Assembly: GCA_030068075.1 (NCBI GenBank) | Contig: CM057833.1 | Span: 48,565,587-48,629,586, forward strand | Source: Paguma larvata | Lineage: Eukaryota > Chordata > Mammalia > Carnivora > Viverridae | DNA: 64,000 nt | Reading direction: 5' to 3' | Shown here: positions 45,670-56,024 of the stretch, piece after piece | Position numbering within the stretch: position 1 is the first letter of the stretch | Layout: every line of letters starts with the position of its first letter | The notes under the pieces: model-generated | Told to the model about the DNA's origin: nothing | The model's input: the letters and a program-made list of their open reading frames with translations, nothing else | The model's database searches: none | Program-made: the position numbers and the translations under genes

Positions 45670-46120
45670 TTAAATGTGTCTATTTCTCTCTGACTCCACT
45701 GGCCCCCACCGTCATTTCTTACCCAGCCTCCTAACGGGCCTCCCTGAATCCAGAGTTTGCAGATTTTCCTGTAGCTCCAAATCTATTCTCCATAGCACAA
45801 CCAAACAATGTTCTTCTAAAATGTAGATCTAACCACGCCCTTATGCAGTTAGCACCCTTCAGTGACACCCAGTCTCCTCGAGATGAGTCCAAGTTTCCTG
45901 GTATGGTTTGTAAGGCTCGCCATGATCTCCCCCTCCAAGCCCATCCCTTCCCTTTTTGTCCTCTGTAGTCCATGCCCTGACCACATGGAATTCTTCCAAA
46001 ATACCAGGCTTACAACAGCTCAAAGGAGCAGAATATGCGGCAGGATGTGCCATTTTCTTTTCTATCCCTATCTCCTTTCTTGGGTCCTAACACATGCTCA
46101 ACTCCTTTCTTGACGCTTGG
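45670..46120 (+). repeat. L2 LINE fragment
   Basis: 'tccctgaatccagagtttgc', 'aatctattctccatagcaca', 'cacccttcagtgacacccag' and 'tcgccatgatctccccctcc' follow L2 ORF 3' text. Confidence 0.7.
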
Positions 46121-46179
46121 CTCTTATCAGCGGTAGGATAATAGAAGGTAGCAATTCAAGTAAATATTAAAAAGCACAG

Positions 46180-46480
46180 GACATATCCTAAGAGAGGCTT
46201 AGTTGGACAGTAAGTTGGGATGAGGGATTCAAGAGAGAAAAGGGGAGGTGGTCCAGGTTCAATAATAAATAAGGCAGTCAAGGTAGGTCTCACTGAAAAG
46301 GTCCAATCTGAGCAATGGAGTAGAAGGTGAGAGAGTGCACCAAGCAAATATCTGGGAAAAGCCTTCCCGACAGAAAGAAGGACCTGAGCAAAGGCCCCGC
46401 TGTGTGATCTCACCGGGCTATTTGAAGTATAGCAGAGGCTAACAGAGTGAGCAGTATGAGGAGACTAGTGGAATATGAGA
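46180..46480 (+). repeat. Ancient interspersed repeat, same family as 10465-10860
   Basis: 'aaggcagtcaaggtaggtct', 'cactgaaaaggtccaatctg' and 'gacctgagcaaaggccccgc' match the middle of the family seen at 31.9 and 61.1 kb. Confidence 0.5.
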
Positions 46481-46489
46481 GGTAGGGTA

Positions 46490-47295
46490 TTGGTGTTGTA
46501 TCTGCCGTGCCTGGCACATAGCTATTCTTCGATAAATATTTGTCAAGCGAACTTACCCTTGTAATTATTACACCTTTAGACATACATTTCAAGCAAACTT
46601 TCTCTCCCAGTGAATGAACAGGTGTACAGTAATGGCGATTTTGAGCAAGTTCCTGTTTCTGACCTTTGATTTTCTTATCTGTGAAACAAAAACATTGGGC
46701 CATTTGGTCTCTTCCTGCTCCAAAATCCCTTCATATCAGGAAAAGGGAGATAACAATCTCCATCATGCCTACAATGCAGGATTACTGAGATATTCATGGA
46801 AAAAGTTAACAATGAGCATTCTTTGAGAGGTGAAGGTCTGTGAGAGCTGAAGCATGTTGAAAAACTTGAGTTTCTCTACCAAAGAACTCATCCTTTCTGT
46901 GTCTCCATTTGTCTGTCTGTGGAATGGGAGTCACAGCTACCATCTTACTTACCTTCAGAGTTGGTGTGAGGCTCTGATGAAGCAATGCACACGTCCTACT
47001 TTATAGGTCTGTAAATCCTGGAACGTTGTGCAGGGTTATTATGATCCCTCCAATCTGCTTATGCTCTTTCTCATCTCTGTGGCCTTGCTTGATATACCAA
47101 AGATGGATGAGCACTTTGTCAAGCAATAAAAGAGGCCCATTGTTTGTGGATTATGCTGCTCGAAAGCCAAGATGAATCCCAGATGTGAATCTTCTAGTCC
47201 AGGGAGTATTGCCCAGCAATTAAGAGTGAGGGCTTTTAGTGTCAGAGAAAGATGGGAAGTCTTGAGCAAGTCACTTCTCTGTGTTGCTTGATGAC
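46490..47295 (+). repeat. Cluster of L2/MIR-type fragments
   Basis: Small pieces in one stretch: 'ccgtgcctggcacatagcta' (46505-46555, L2/MIR end), 'gattttgagcaagttcctgt' (46610-46740, MIR-like), 'tctccatttgtctgtctgtg' (46895-47010, MIR-like) and 'caattaagagtgagggcttt' (47215-47290, MIR-like). Each alone is weak; the group is convincing. Confidence 0.5.
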
Positions 47296-47879
47296 ACCCT
47301 TTCTCTGGAAACTCCCTGCTCCCCATCACATAGATGGAGTCCTATTTCTGTCATGAGACTAAGCCTCAGCCATGGTTGATTGGACTAGAGTTGGAGACTG
47401 ACCTAAGCTAAGCCTGTGCGGTTCCCTCTATGGAAAACAGACCTGAAAGGCAGAGCCTGGAAGTGGGCTGAGAATTGTCATTGGAAGAACTCTAGAACAA
47501 AAGGCCTCCCACTCTTGCTGTCATAATCTTAGTGTTACCGTTCTTTCCCTGCCTGAGGTTTAGGTGTTCAACTTTCCTTTGGGGTCTGTTAGATACCAGT
47601 GAGTCCTTCCAAAAAAAATGCCTTTTTTCTTTGAAGTCAGTTTCAGTGGGCTCTGTTGCTTGTCATCTTTAAGAGCCTCAACTAGCTCCTAGGAAGCCAT
47701 GTTCTTCTTCCTTGGGATTTTTTTGTGACTGTGTTTAGAACCCCCTATCTTCTTGAAACCTGCTTTGAAATTTAGGACAATGTTTTCCAAATCGTGTTGC
47801 CATAGAACACTAGTTCCAGGAAATGAATAGTATTACACAGATAAAAGATTCCAAAATCGGTTTAGGAACAGTAAGTTAA
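47296..47879. other. No feature recognised
   Basis: Unique-looking sequence without coding signal. Confidence 0.45.
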
Positions 47880-47960
47880 ACAAATTATGGAGGGCTTGCT
47901 ATGTGCCAAACACTATTCTAAGTACTTTACATATATAAGTCGTTTAATTCTTTTTTCTTT

Positions 47961-48151
47961 AACATTTATTTATTTTTGAGAGACAGAGACAGAGCGCGAG
48001 TGGGGAGAGAGATGGAGATACAGAATCTGAAGCAGGCTCCAGGCTCCGAGCCATCAGCACAGGGCCCGACGCGGGGCTCGAACTCACAAACCGTGAGATC
48101 TGACCTGAGCCGAAGTCGGCCGCCCAACCGACTGAGCCACCCAGGCACCCC
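47961..48151 (-). mobile_element. Felid CAN SINE (younger of a nested pair)
   Basis: Reverse copy ending 'ccgactgagccacccaggca'. Flanked by an exact 18-bp duplication TAATTCTTTTTTCTTTAA (47945-47962 and 48152-48169), showing insertion into the tail of the SINE that follows. Confidence 0.95.
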
Positions 48152-48167
48152 TAATTCTTTTTTCTTT

Positions 48168-48344
48168 AAGTTTATTTTTTATTGTTGAGAGAGAGAGCAT
48201 GAGCGGGGTAAGGGAGACAGAGGATCTGAAGCCGGCTCCGTGCTGACAGCAGAGAACCTGATTCGGAGCTTGAATCCATGAACCGCAAGGTCATGACCTG
48301 AGCCGAAATTGGACACTTAACCAACTGAGCCACCCAGGCGCCCC
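48168..48344 (-). mobile_element. Felid CAN SINE (older of a nested pair)
   Basis: Reverse copy ending 'gagccacccaggcgcccc'. Its own duplication, AAGTCGTTTAATT (47938-47950) and AAGTTGTTTAATT (48345-48357), brackets both SINEs, so this one inserted first. Confidence 0.95.
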
Positions 48345-48506
48345 AAGTTGTTTAATTTTTGAAATGACACTTTGAGGTGTGTACCATTTACTAGGCCCGT
48401 TTAATAGATGAGAAAACTAAGGCACCAAAAATTTAAGGAACTGTCCAAGTTCGTGCAGGCAGTAAGCAGTAGAGCTGGGTTTTAAAGTCTTGCATCTGAG
48501 CACAAT

Positions 48507-48952
48507 AGAACTTTCTGCAATGAAGGAAATATGCTATATCTGTGCTATCCAAATGGTAGATACTAACCACATGGGACCATTGAATGCTTGAAATGTGGCT
48601 ACTGGGACTGTGGAACTGAATTTTTTTTAATAACCTTTTTAAATGTTTATTTATTTTTGAGAGAGAGGGGGTAGTGGGAGAGAAAGAGAGAGAGAGAGAG
48701 AGGGAGTGGCGGAGGGGCAGAGAGGGAGACAGAATTTGAAGCGGACTCCCGGCTCCATGCTGACAGCAGAGAGCCTGATGTGGGGCTTGAACTCATGAAC
48801 CGTGAGATCATGACCTGAAACAAAGTCGGATGCTTAACCAACTGAGCTAGCCAGAACTGAATTTTTTATTTTATGTACACTTAATTATTTAAATGGAAAT
48901 GCCCACATGTAGCCGGTGGCAACTGTCTTGGACTGCCCAGATCCAGACTCTG
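48507..48952 (+). mobile_element. hAT-type MER MITE, split by a SINE
   Basis: 'agaactttctgcaatgaagg', 'atatctgtgctatccaaatg' and 'tgcttgaaatgtggctactg' before the SINE; 'tttaaatggaaatgcccaca' and 'tgtagccggtggcaactgtc' after. The order fits a hAT-Charlie-type MER element (probably MER3-like; name uncertain). Confidence 0.7.
48627..48853 (-). mobile_element. Felid CAN SINE with 14-bp target-site duplication
   Basis: Reverse copy with a long (GA)n tract. Exact duplication GAACTGAATTTTTT at 48613-48626 and 48854-48867. Inserted in the middle of the hAT-type MITE. Confidence 0.95.
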
Positions 48953-49484
48953 TGGATCCACTACTCTGCCGTAGGGAAGTTGACTGGGTTTCTTTCCTGC
49001 AGGACTTCACAGAGCCTTTATGCATGAATAAGTATTGTGAAGCACAAAGAGGAAATAGAGCGCATCCAAGGGGGTATAATCATTGAAAAGTTTTTTCATA
49101 GGACATCTAAAGGGACAAGAGTTCCACAGAATATAGTCACCAAAGGGCGTGTCAGTCAGTATCTGCTTTCTGGAGATGAGAGATGACCTCCGTTCTGTCA
49201 GGGGAATGTCCGGGGGACAGACACGGCCAGAGCACATGCCTGCCCGTGAAGTGTCACAGAGGCTGCCGGGGGTCCAGATGCTTTCCTAAAACTTCCACCA
49301 TGGGAACTGCTCCTCTGGCAGAGAAATAAAAGCATTTCCTCCCAAAGCACAGAGGTAGTAAGAGATAAACCTTATCCCATGAACACATCATTATTGTAAC
49401 ACAGAATGGATGAATTAATTTAAATTAATTAAGACGTATACTTTACAAATTACAAAGCACTTCGACTTCTTCTATCCATGCCCC

Positions 49485-49655
49485 TCAAAGTGTGGTCCCA
49501 GCAGCAGCGGAACCCGAAACTAGTGAGAATTCACCAGCCCACTCCAGACCCACTTAATCAAACCCTGGGGAGGGGGTGGTGGGGGGGAGGGCAGCGTCCT
49601 GTGCTTTAACAAGTCTTCCAGTTGATTCCCATGCACGTCCAAGTCTGAGATCCTT
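49485..49655 (+). mobile_element. hAT-Charlie-type MITE
   Basis: 'ctcaaagtgtggtcccagca', 'agacccacttaatcaaaccc', 'tgtgctttaacaagtcttcc' and 'tgattcccatgcacgtccaa' follow a common mammalian MER MITE. It includes a G-rich tract (49566-49590). Confidence 0.7.
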
Positions 49656-49657
49656 TA

Positions 49658-49790
49658 CATGTATTCGTCTCATTTAATCTTCGGAACTGGAGAAAGAGAG
49701 GGCTGGAGAATTTAAATAACATGCTCAACGTTACACAGCTGGAAAATTACCGAGCTGGAACAAGAACCCAGCTCTCGACCAGCAGACTGG
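49658..49790 (-). repeat. MIR SINE fragment
   Basis: 'tcgtctcatttaatcttcgg', 'aaataacatgctcaacgtta' and 'cacagctggaaaattaccga' are reversed MIR boxes. Confidence 0.65.
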
Positions 49791-50160
49791 AATCCGCCTG
49801 GAGCTCTTCCAGATTCGCTGGGGAGAGTCCCAGCTGCTGGCTGGCCCTCTTCGTTCCCTGAGCTCGCCCAGGATTCAGAGCAGGGTGATGGCTATGGTGC
49901 AGGAGAGCCAGTGCCATGCTCCCCTGCACTCTTTTCTCTCCCCCCACCCCCCTCCCTACCTCCCCTCCTATCCCTTTCTGGTTCAACAAGTACAATGTCA
50001 GCAGCATTTTCCATCTTCCCTTCCCTCCCCTCACCCCTCGTTCACCCTCCCTCAGGCTTTCATACATCCCCAGTCTCTCATATGGGAAAGTAGAAATTCA
50101 ATGGGCATAATGGGGTAGGGGCAGGTGCTTTTCTGCCCTTGGTTAGGAAATGCTGGATTA
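49791..50160. other. No gene seen; C-rich patch
   Basis: CCCTCC-rich stretch around 49930-50060. Three overlapping plus-strand ORFs through it and a minus ORF are compositional artefacts. Confidence 0.5.
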
Positions 50161-50175
50161 AACAAGGGAGATTCC

Positions 50176-50390
50176 GGGGCGCCTGGGGGGCTCAGTCGGT
50201 TAAGCGGCCGACTTCAGCTCAGGTCATGATCTCACGGTCTGTGAGTTCGAGCCCCGCGTTGGGCTCTGTGCTGATGGCTCAGAGCCTGGAACCTGCTTCG
50301 GATTCTGTATCTCCCTCTCTCTCTGCCCTTTCCTTGCTCACGCTCTGTCTCTATGTCTCTCAAAAATAAAATTAAAATGCTAAAAAAAAT
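50176..50390 (+). mobile_element. Felid CAN SINE with 15-bp target-site duplication
   Basis: 'ggggcgcctggggggctcag' head with complete body. Duplication AACAAGGGAGATTCC (50161-50175) and AACAAAGTAGATTTC (50403-50417), three differences. Confidence 0.95.
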
Positions 50391-50417
50391 TTAAAAAATT
50401 TAAACAAAGTAGATTTC

Positions 50418-51400
50418 TTTATTGAAGATATTTTCAGAGCCCTTGCTCTGTATATAGGTGAAGCTCTAAAATGAGGGTAGGGCACAAAACATTTACCACC
50501 TCTCAAGACCACAGAACCCTTTTATTCAGAGGACATTTCAGGAGACTAGTGTTTTGTAGGCGATGGGTCCTTTCCCCGTAGAAAGAGGAACATGAGCCCT
50601 AAGTGGCTAAGACACGAGACAGGTAGACTTTGAGGGTCACAGTAAAGGATGGGAAAAGTTCCAGAATGCAGGATTCCAGTTGCACCATCCTTGCCACCCC
50701 GAGCCCATCCTCAAGTCTAGCTGCATCAGAGGTCTTTCTGGAGTGTCAAGTTTTATCAAGCAGACAAGAGGGATGCAAGGAGAAGACTAGGACTTAGGGT
50801 TGAGGGCCAACAGAGAGTGCCCCACAGCATGGAGAGCCAGCTACCAGAGGCCCTACTGGGTCAGTTGTTAAGCCTTTAGTTGCTGGATCATGGGGAGGTG
50901 GAGTGAAGGGTCCCGGGTGAGGGTACCAGATTGCTGAGTCAGGGAGTATTCCGAAGGCTCATAGCAGGAACATTCTGCCAATGATGGAATTATTGCCGTA
51001 TTTGACAACCAATATGCTTGTCCTGGTACCTGCCAGCTAAATACCAGCCCTGAATTCACTCGAATTTGGCAACAGGCTTCAGGAAATCTATGTTTCTTTG
51101 AGGTTGAATCGGGTGGGTAAAACAGTATACAGAACTTTTAGGGACCTGTTAAAACACAAAGCTTTGTTTTCCACATGAAATCAACTACATATGTTACGAA
51201 ACACAAGTTATGGTCCCATTCTATAACAATGTCATTATCTCTGATTTCACTTAAAGATAAGCTCTCTCTCATTTTAGGTATCCTTGCTTCTACTCCGTGG
51301 ACTAAAAACCGCATCTTTCAAAAGGAGTGGTCCCACAGCCCAGGCAGAAGCCCCTGGCTTGGTCAGTTGCCCATAACAGGACAAAAAACACTTAAATTAG
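50418..51400. other. No gene or repeat recognised
   Basis: Unique-looking intergenic sequence. Confidence 0.45.
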
Positions 51401-51404
51401 ACAT

Positions 51405-51590
51405 CGAAAAGCTTCATGCTGGTTCCAGCTCTGCCACTTGCTAGTTCTATGGCCTTGGAAAAGTTATGTACTTTCCCTAAGCCTCCTTCTCCTCATTTGG
51501 AAAATGGGAATAATCATGAGGTAATACGCATGAAAACAACTGATAACAATGCATGGTGCATAACATGCTTTCAATAAATGTTGCAAGAAC
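51405..51590 (+). repeat. MIR SINE
   Basis: 'tggttccagctctgccactt', 'gctagttctatggccttgga', 'tttggaaaatgggaataatc' and 'cataacatgctttcaataaa' lie in MIR order. Confidence 0.85.
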
Positions 51591-52239
51591 TAAAAAATTA
51601 TTACTAAGACTTGGAAAACTGAAAAAGTGAACTAATTAACTAACGAAAAAACCACATGCACGCACACATACCAGCTCATGCTGAGCCACAGGCCTCATTT
51701 GAAAAATAACGGCTGGTTTGGATTTGGACGTGGCAAGGAATCTGAGATTAACTGTGCCCTTGCCGTCAGTTAAGGAAAAGCAGATGTACAGGAAAGGAGG
51801 TACCAATTTGAATGACAAAACCGGGGCTGGAAGAAAGCATTCATAATCCCCATCCCCGGCAAATGGAGCGTCACAGAAGGTTATCATGGCCACAGGAAGA
51901 GGGGGATGGCTGTGTGTCCTTGCCTTCTGTGGACTGTGGCGTGGTCTTTAACCACTGATCGTCACTGATTGTCAGAAAGAGCTGCTTCACACATCGTCAC
52001 ATTCGCATCCTCAACTGATGATATTTCATGACTCATCAGAGATCCTGAAGAGATCTCGGCTCAGGGGCCCCTCTACACCAGGCAAATGTCAACTCAAGAC
52101 GTATGTCAGCTTCACACTCTGCTTTTGGGTAGTCTAGCCCCACTTCTGACCCTTCCTTCTCAGATCCATGAACTATGTGATCGGGAGGATCCTCGTGTGT
52201 ACAATCCCTTCCTTCCTCAGGCAGGGAGCCCCAGAGAGG
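51591..52239. other. No feature recognised
   Basis: Unique-looking sequence. Confidence 0.45.
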
Positions 52240-52254
52240 ATATATTCTTTATTT

Positions 52255-52680
52255 AATGTCACACAATATATTAGTAGCATGCATCAGTTAGCATTTGCCA
52301 AGTAACAAGCTCCCCAAAACTTAGTGGCAGTGATCATTTATTTAGCTCATTGTTCTGTGGAGGCTCATTCATGCATGTGGGGTTCAATGCAGAGTCTGCT
52401 AGGGGTTGGCTGGCCCATGATGGCCTCAGTTAAGATGGCTCATCCCTGTGCCACATGGGGTGTCATGCTTATTGACAGGAGAGTAGTCTGAGCTTATTGA
52501 CGTGAAAGCTGAGTAGGATTCCATGAAAGAATGGAAGTACGTCTTAGGTCTAGTATCAGAATTGGTACTATGAGAGACTGCTTCCTATTTATTTGTCAAA
52601 GCAAGTGACAAAGCTAGCATGATTCAAGGAGCGGGGAATGTCGCCATCTCCTACTGGGAGGAGCTTTAAAGTCAGAATTC
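52255..52680 (-). repeat. Ancient interspersed repeat (LTR-like), family unresolved
   Basis: 'agtaacaagctccccaaaac', 'ttagtggcagtgatcattta', 'tggcccatgatggcctcagt', 'tttgtcaaagcaagtgacaa' and 'ctcctactgggaggagcttt' form a well-known old mammalian repeat order whose name I cannot give safely. The orientation assigned is uncertain. Confidence 0.5.
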
Positions 52681-53480
52681 TAGGGGTCAGAATACAAGGA
52701 CAGAAATAATGGGGCTTTTTTGCCAACTATCTAACCCTAACTCTATCAAGAATTCTCCTTAGGTCTCTGACTTTGATAAGAATAGAGACCTGTTGTTGTC
52801 TCCCTAGAATCTATTTCCTCTTCTTCTTTTAATTGCTCTGAATCCAGCCTTGGTAGAACTTTTCATCCTAGTCAGCAGGTAAGCTCTCAAGGCAGTAGAC
52901 CTGGCCAGGTGCTCTCTGCCTGGAATTTGAGCATCACATGAAGGAACCCAGCAGAGTGGCATTATGACTCCAGAAAGACTGTCCTTGTATTCCTGCTGCC
53001 TTACTTCCGCAGTGCAGCCAAACCACTTCCCTTCTCAAGCCTGAGTTTTAGTTATACTTCAGTTCTGTGCACTACCTCCCCTAGTGGATACTTTGGTGCA
53101 CTGTCAATCTATCCCCTCAGGACTGAAGCACTCATTCCTTCAACTCCTGGAAGTGTTGCTTACTGACGGCCACAGATAAGTCTCATCCAAGAATTGCCCA
53201 TTGCTCATGGATGCTCTCACCCAAGGTTATGCGCCCTCCCTGATGTGGCCTCTCTTGGGACAGTTCTGAAAGGTCGTCCTTGTGGGATCAAGTTCAACTT
53301 CTCCCTCTGCCCAATCCCGCTTTGCTCACTCCCTGAAGAGTTTTGTTCCCAAGAGCACTCTCCAGATGCAGAAACATCTCCCTCCGAGAGGTGGTTTTCT
53401 GGGAGCTCCACAAAATGTCTTAAATCCCTTCAATAAATTCCATTTTTGCCTCAATGACTCCATGAGTTTCTGTTGCTTAC
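52681..53480. other. No gene seen; possible old LTR-like repeat
   Basis: 53090-53480 reads like an LTR-type repeat with an internal AATAAA (53433-53438) before its end, but I cannot name a family. ORFs on both strands are short and unsupported. Confidence 0.35.
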
Positions 53481-53496
53481 AATCAAAAACTATTGG

Positions 53497-53905
53497 GTGT
53501 TGCTAGCAGCAATATAGACAATAGCCAAAGTATGGAAGGAGCCCAAATGTCCATCGACGGATGAATGAAAGAAGATGTGGTATATGGAACTAGAGGGTAT
53601 CGTGCTAAGCAAAATTAGTCAAAGACAAATATCATATGACTTCACTCACATGAAGACTTTGAGATACAAAACAGATGAACAAAAGGGAAAGGAAGCAAAA
53701 CTAATATAAAAACAGGGAGGGGGACAAAAACATAAGAGACTCTTAAATATGGAGAACAAACAGAAGGTTGCTGGAGGGGTTGTGGGAGGGGGAATGGGCT
53801 AAACGGGTAAGGAGCTTTAAGGAATTATTCCTGAAATCATTGTTGCACTATATGCTAATTAACCTGCATATAAATCTTAAAAATAAATTAAATAAAACAT
53901 TTTTT
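53497..53905 (+). mobile_element. L1 3' end with target-site duplication
   Basis: 'acaatagccaaagtatggaa', 'gcccaaatgtccatcgacgg', 'tatcatatgacttcactcac' and 'tatgctaattaacctgcata', then an A-rich tail. Exact duplication AAAAACTATTGG at 53485-53496 and 53906-53917. 5'-truncated with an internal deletion; relatively young. Confidence 0.95.
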
Positions 53906-53916
53906 AAAAACTATTG

Positions 53917-54127
53917 GAGCACCTGGTTGACTCAATTGGTTAAGCATCTGACTCTTGGTTTTGACTCAGGTCATGATCTCACGGTTGGTGGGATCAAGCC
54001 CTGTACCAGGCTCTGCACTGACAGCATGGAGCCTGCTTGGGATTCTTTCTCTCCCTTTCTGTCTGCCGCTCCCTTGTTCATGCTCTCTCTCTTCCTTTCT
54101 CTCTCTCAAAATAAATAAACTTTAAAA
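53917..54127 (+). mobile_element. Felid/carnivore CAN SINE
   Basis: 'agcacctggttgactcaatt' head, 'tcaggtcatgatctcacggt' box, CT-rich region and AAATAAACTTTAAAAAA tail. It abuts the L1 end directly. Confidence 0.92.
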
Positions 54128-54140
54128 AATACTGTTATGA

Positions 54141-54471
54141 GACAAATGAACAAAAACGAGCAACAACAACAAACAGACTCATAAATATAAAGAACAACCT
54201 AGTGGTTGCCAGAGAGAAGGGAGTTAGAGGGATGAATGAAATAGGTGAGGGGGATCAAGAAGTACAAAATTCCAATGATAAAATAAATAGTCATGGAGAT
54301 GAAAGTTATGGCATAGGGAATATAGTCAATAATATTGTAATAATTTTGTATGGTGACAGATGGCGACACTTATTATTGTAAGCATTGCATAATGTATAGA
54401 CTTGCCAAATCCCACGTTGTACACTTGAAACTAGTATAACATCATATGCCAACCCTACTTCAATTTAAAAA
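54141..54471 (+). mobile_element. L1 3' UTR fragment with target-site duplication
   Basis: 'aacctagtggttgccagaga', 'tagggaatatagtcaataat', 'cttgccaaatcccacgttgt' and 'cacttgaaactagtataaca' belong to an L1MA-like 3' UTR. Exact 10-bp duplication ACTGTTATGA at 54131-54140 and 54472-54481. Confidence 0.85.
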
Positions 54472-54659
54472 ACTGTTATGATATATTTTAGTTCAGGATT
54501 TTTTTCACTAAAGTTTTCTAATTATTTTCTTGCATAACTGCTATTAGATTCCTCAGAATAACCCTCTCATATCCCCCATTTTACAACGGAGGGAACTTCA
54601 ACTCAAAAATCTTAAATGAATTGTCCAGGGTGAACAACCAATAAGCAGAGGAGTTAATA

Positions 54660-54900
54660 AAATTGACTTTGGAGCCAGGCTGCCTGCGTACGAGGCCTGC
54701 CTTCATCGTCACGACCTTTGTTACCTCGGGCATGTTACTGAATCTGTCTAAGCTTCAGTTTCCTCCTCTGTAAAATGAGAATGATCATCATGCCCGTCAC
54801 AGAGTTTCTGTGAGAATTAAATGAGGTACTATACCTAAAATGTTTAGAACAGTGACTGACAAACTGTAAGCCCTTCGGAAGTGTTTGCCAGTTGACGTTA
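54660..54900 (+). repeat. MIR SINE, nearly full length
   Basis: 'tttggagccaggctgcctgc', 'gcttcagtttcctcctctgt', 'aaaatgagaatgatcatcat', 'gtgagaattaaatgaggtac' and 'gtttagaacagtgactgaca' lie in MIR order. Confidence 0.9.
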
Positions 54901-55179
54901 GTATTACGAGTAGTAATGGTGTGAATATTGGTATTTTTGATTCCAAAGCCTGTGCATGCTCTGTGTCTACTAACTTCTCCATGTGAGAACCCTCTTTCTG
55001 AAATGTCTCCAGGCCATCTTGCTCTCAGAACACCAGAACTCAAGCAGAGAGCCAGGTATCTCCAGTGAAAGAGAACAGCCATACCCACTTTGTTGATAGG
55101 ACCCCTCTTTGCTGGCTTCAGAGTTTTCTTTGTTGCAGGTTTGATGTACTGTCTCCTCCTCCTCTCTCTGGCTCTGCTG
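54901..55179. other. No feature recognised
   Basis: Unique-looking sequence. The 117- and 119-codon minus ORFs here are unsupported. Confidence 0.45.
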
Positions 55180-55460
55180 TAAGTAATTGTCTTCTTGGAG
55201 CAACCTGAAAGGCGCTCCGGTTTGGTAATTTGTTAAAGTATATTTATACACAATAGACTCCCAGTGTAAATGGGCCCACCATGCTACCCAAGGAGCTGGT
55301 TTAATTATTAGCATGGTTCTGCTGGCCATTTGTTATCTCAGGTCTGCCTCTGTTATCTGTGCATCTCATGATGGGACACAATGGAAATATCAGAAGCCAT
55401 AAATTACAAGTTTTCAAGGATGAAGTCCAAACAACAGTAATCTGGTTACTGGGCACCAAA
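55180..55460. other. Repeat-free block, candidate conserved non-coding element
   Basis: Contains 'gtaagtaattgtcttcttgg', 'ggtttggtaatttgttaaag' and 'ggtttaattattagcatggt' (TTAATTA core), plus 'aagccataaattacaagttt'. No repeats or coding signal. Enhancer role is inferred from composition and the neighbouring developmental gene. Confidence 0.3.
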
Positions 55461-56020
55461 GCCAGCTTCTCCTTAGAAACGTTAATCCTCGAACAAGAAG
55501 GCTGGGCAGTAGGACATACTCTTGTTATGGGGCACATACTGTTCTAAGATTAAAAGAATGTAGGTTGGTCTTAAAACCTAGGATCTTGTAATTACAAGGA
55601 ATGAATAGCTCTTAGTGAAAACAGAAGCATTCTCAGGGCTTAACTAACTTCTGTCTTGAAATCACAATGTCAGGGTCAGTGGGAACAACAAACGCTGACT
55701 GAGCATCCCTAAAAGTGCGAAGGGTAAAGAGAAGGGGGACAGAATTTGTGGCATCCTCCCAGGAAGGGAAGTGGAGAGAGACACAAGCAAAGCATCTTTC
55801 CAGAGGGTCAGGAGCTGTGAGGGGAGCTTAGGGAAGGGCATCTAAAGCCAGCTAGAGGGCAAGCGAGGGCTTCCCTGGGCTGAAGCATCTCAAGATGAGG
55901 AGGAGGAGGAGAGAGCAGGGCAGAAGGAGCAGAGCAACCTAGATGGAGGAAGAAGTTCTCTCAGTGATACCGATGCATGAACAACTTTGGGAACCTCAGG
56001 CATCTTTTCAATCCATGAAT
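55461..56020. other. No feature recognised
   Basis: Purine-rich stretch around 55690-55950 including (GAG)n-like text near 55896-55912. No gene. Confidence 0.45.
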
Positions 56021-56024
56021 CCAT

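Larger units (their letters stand above)
47880..48500 (-). repeat. MIR SINE split by two nested felid SINEs
   Basis: MIR text 'ttgctatgtgccaaacacta' up to 47950 resumes at 48345 with 'tagatgagaaaactaaggca' and 'gcagtaagcagtagagctgg'. The intervening 395 bp are the two SINEs listed separately. Confidence 0.85.
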
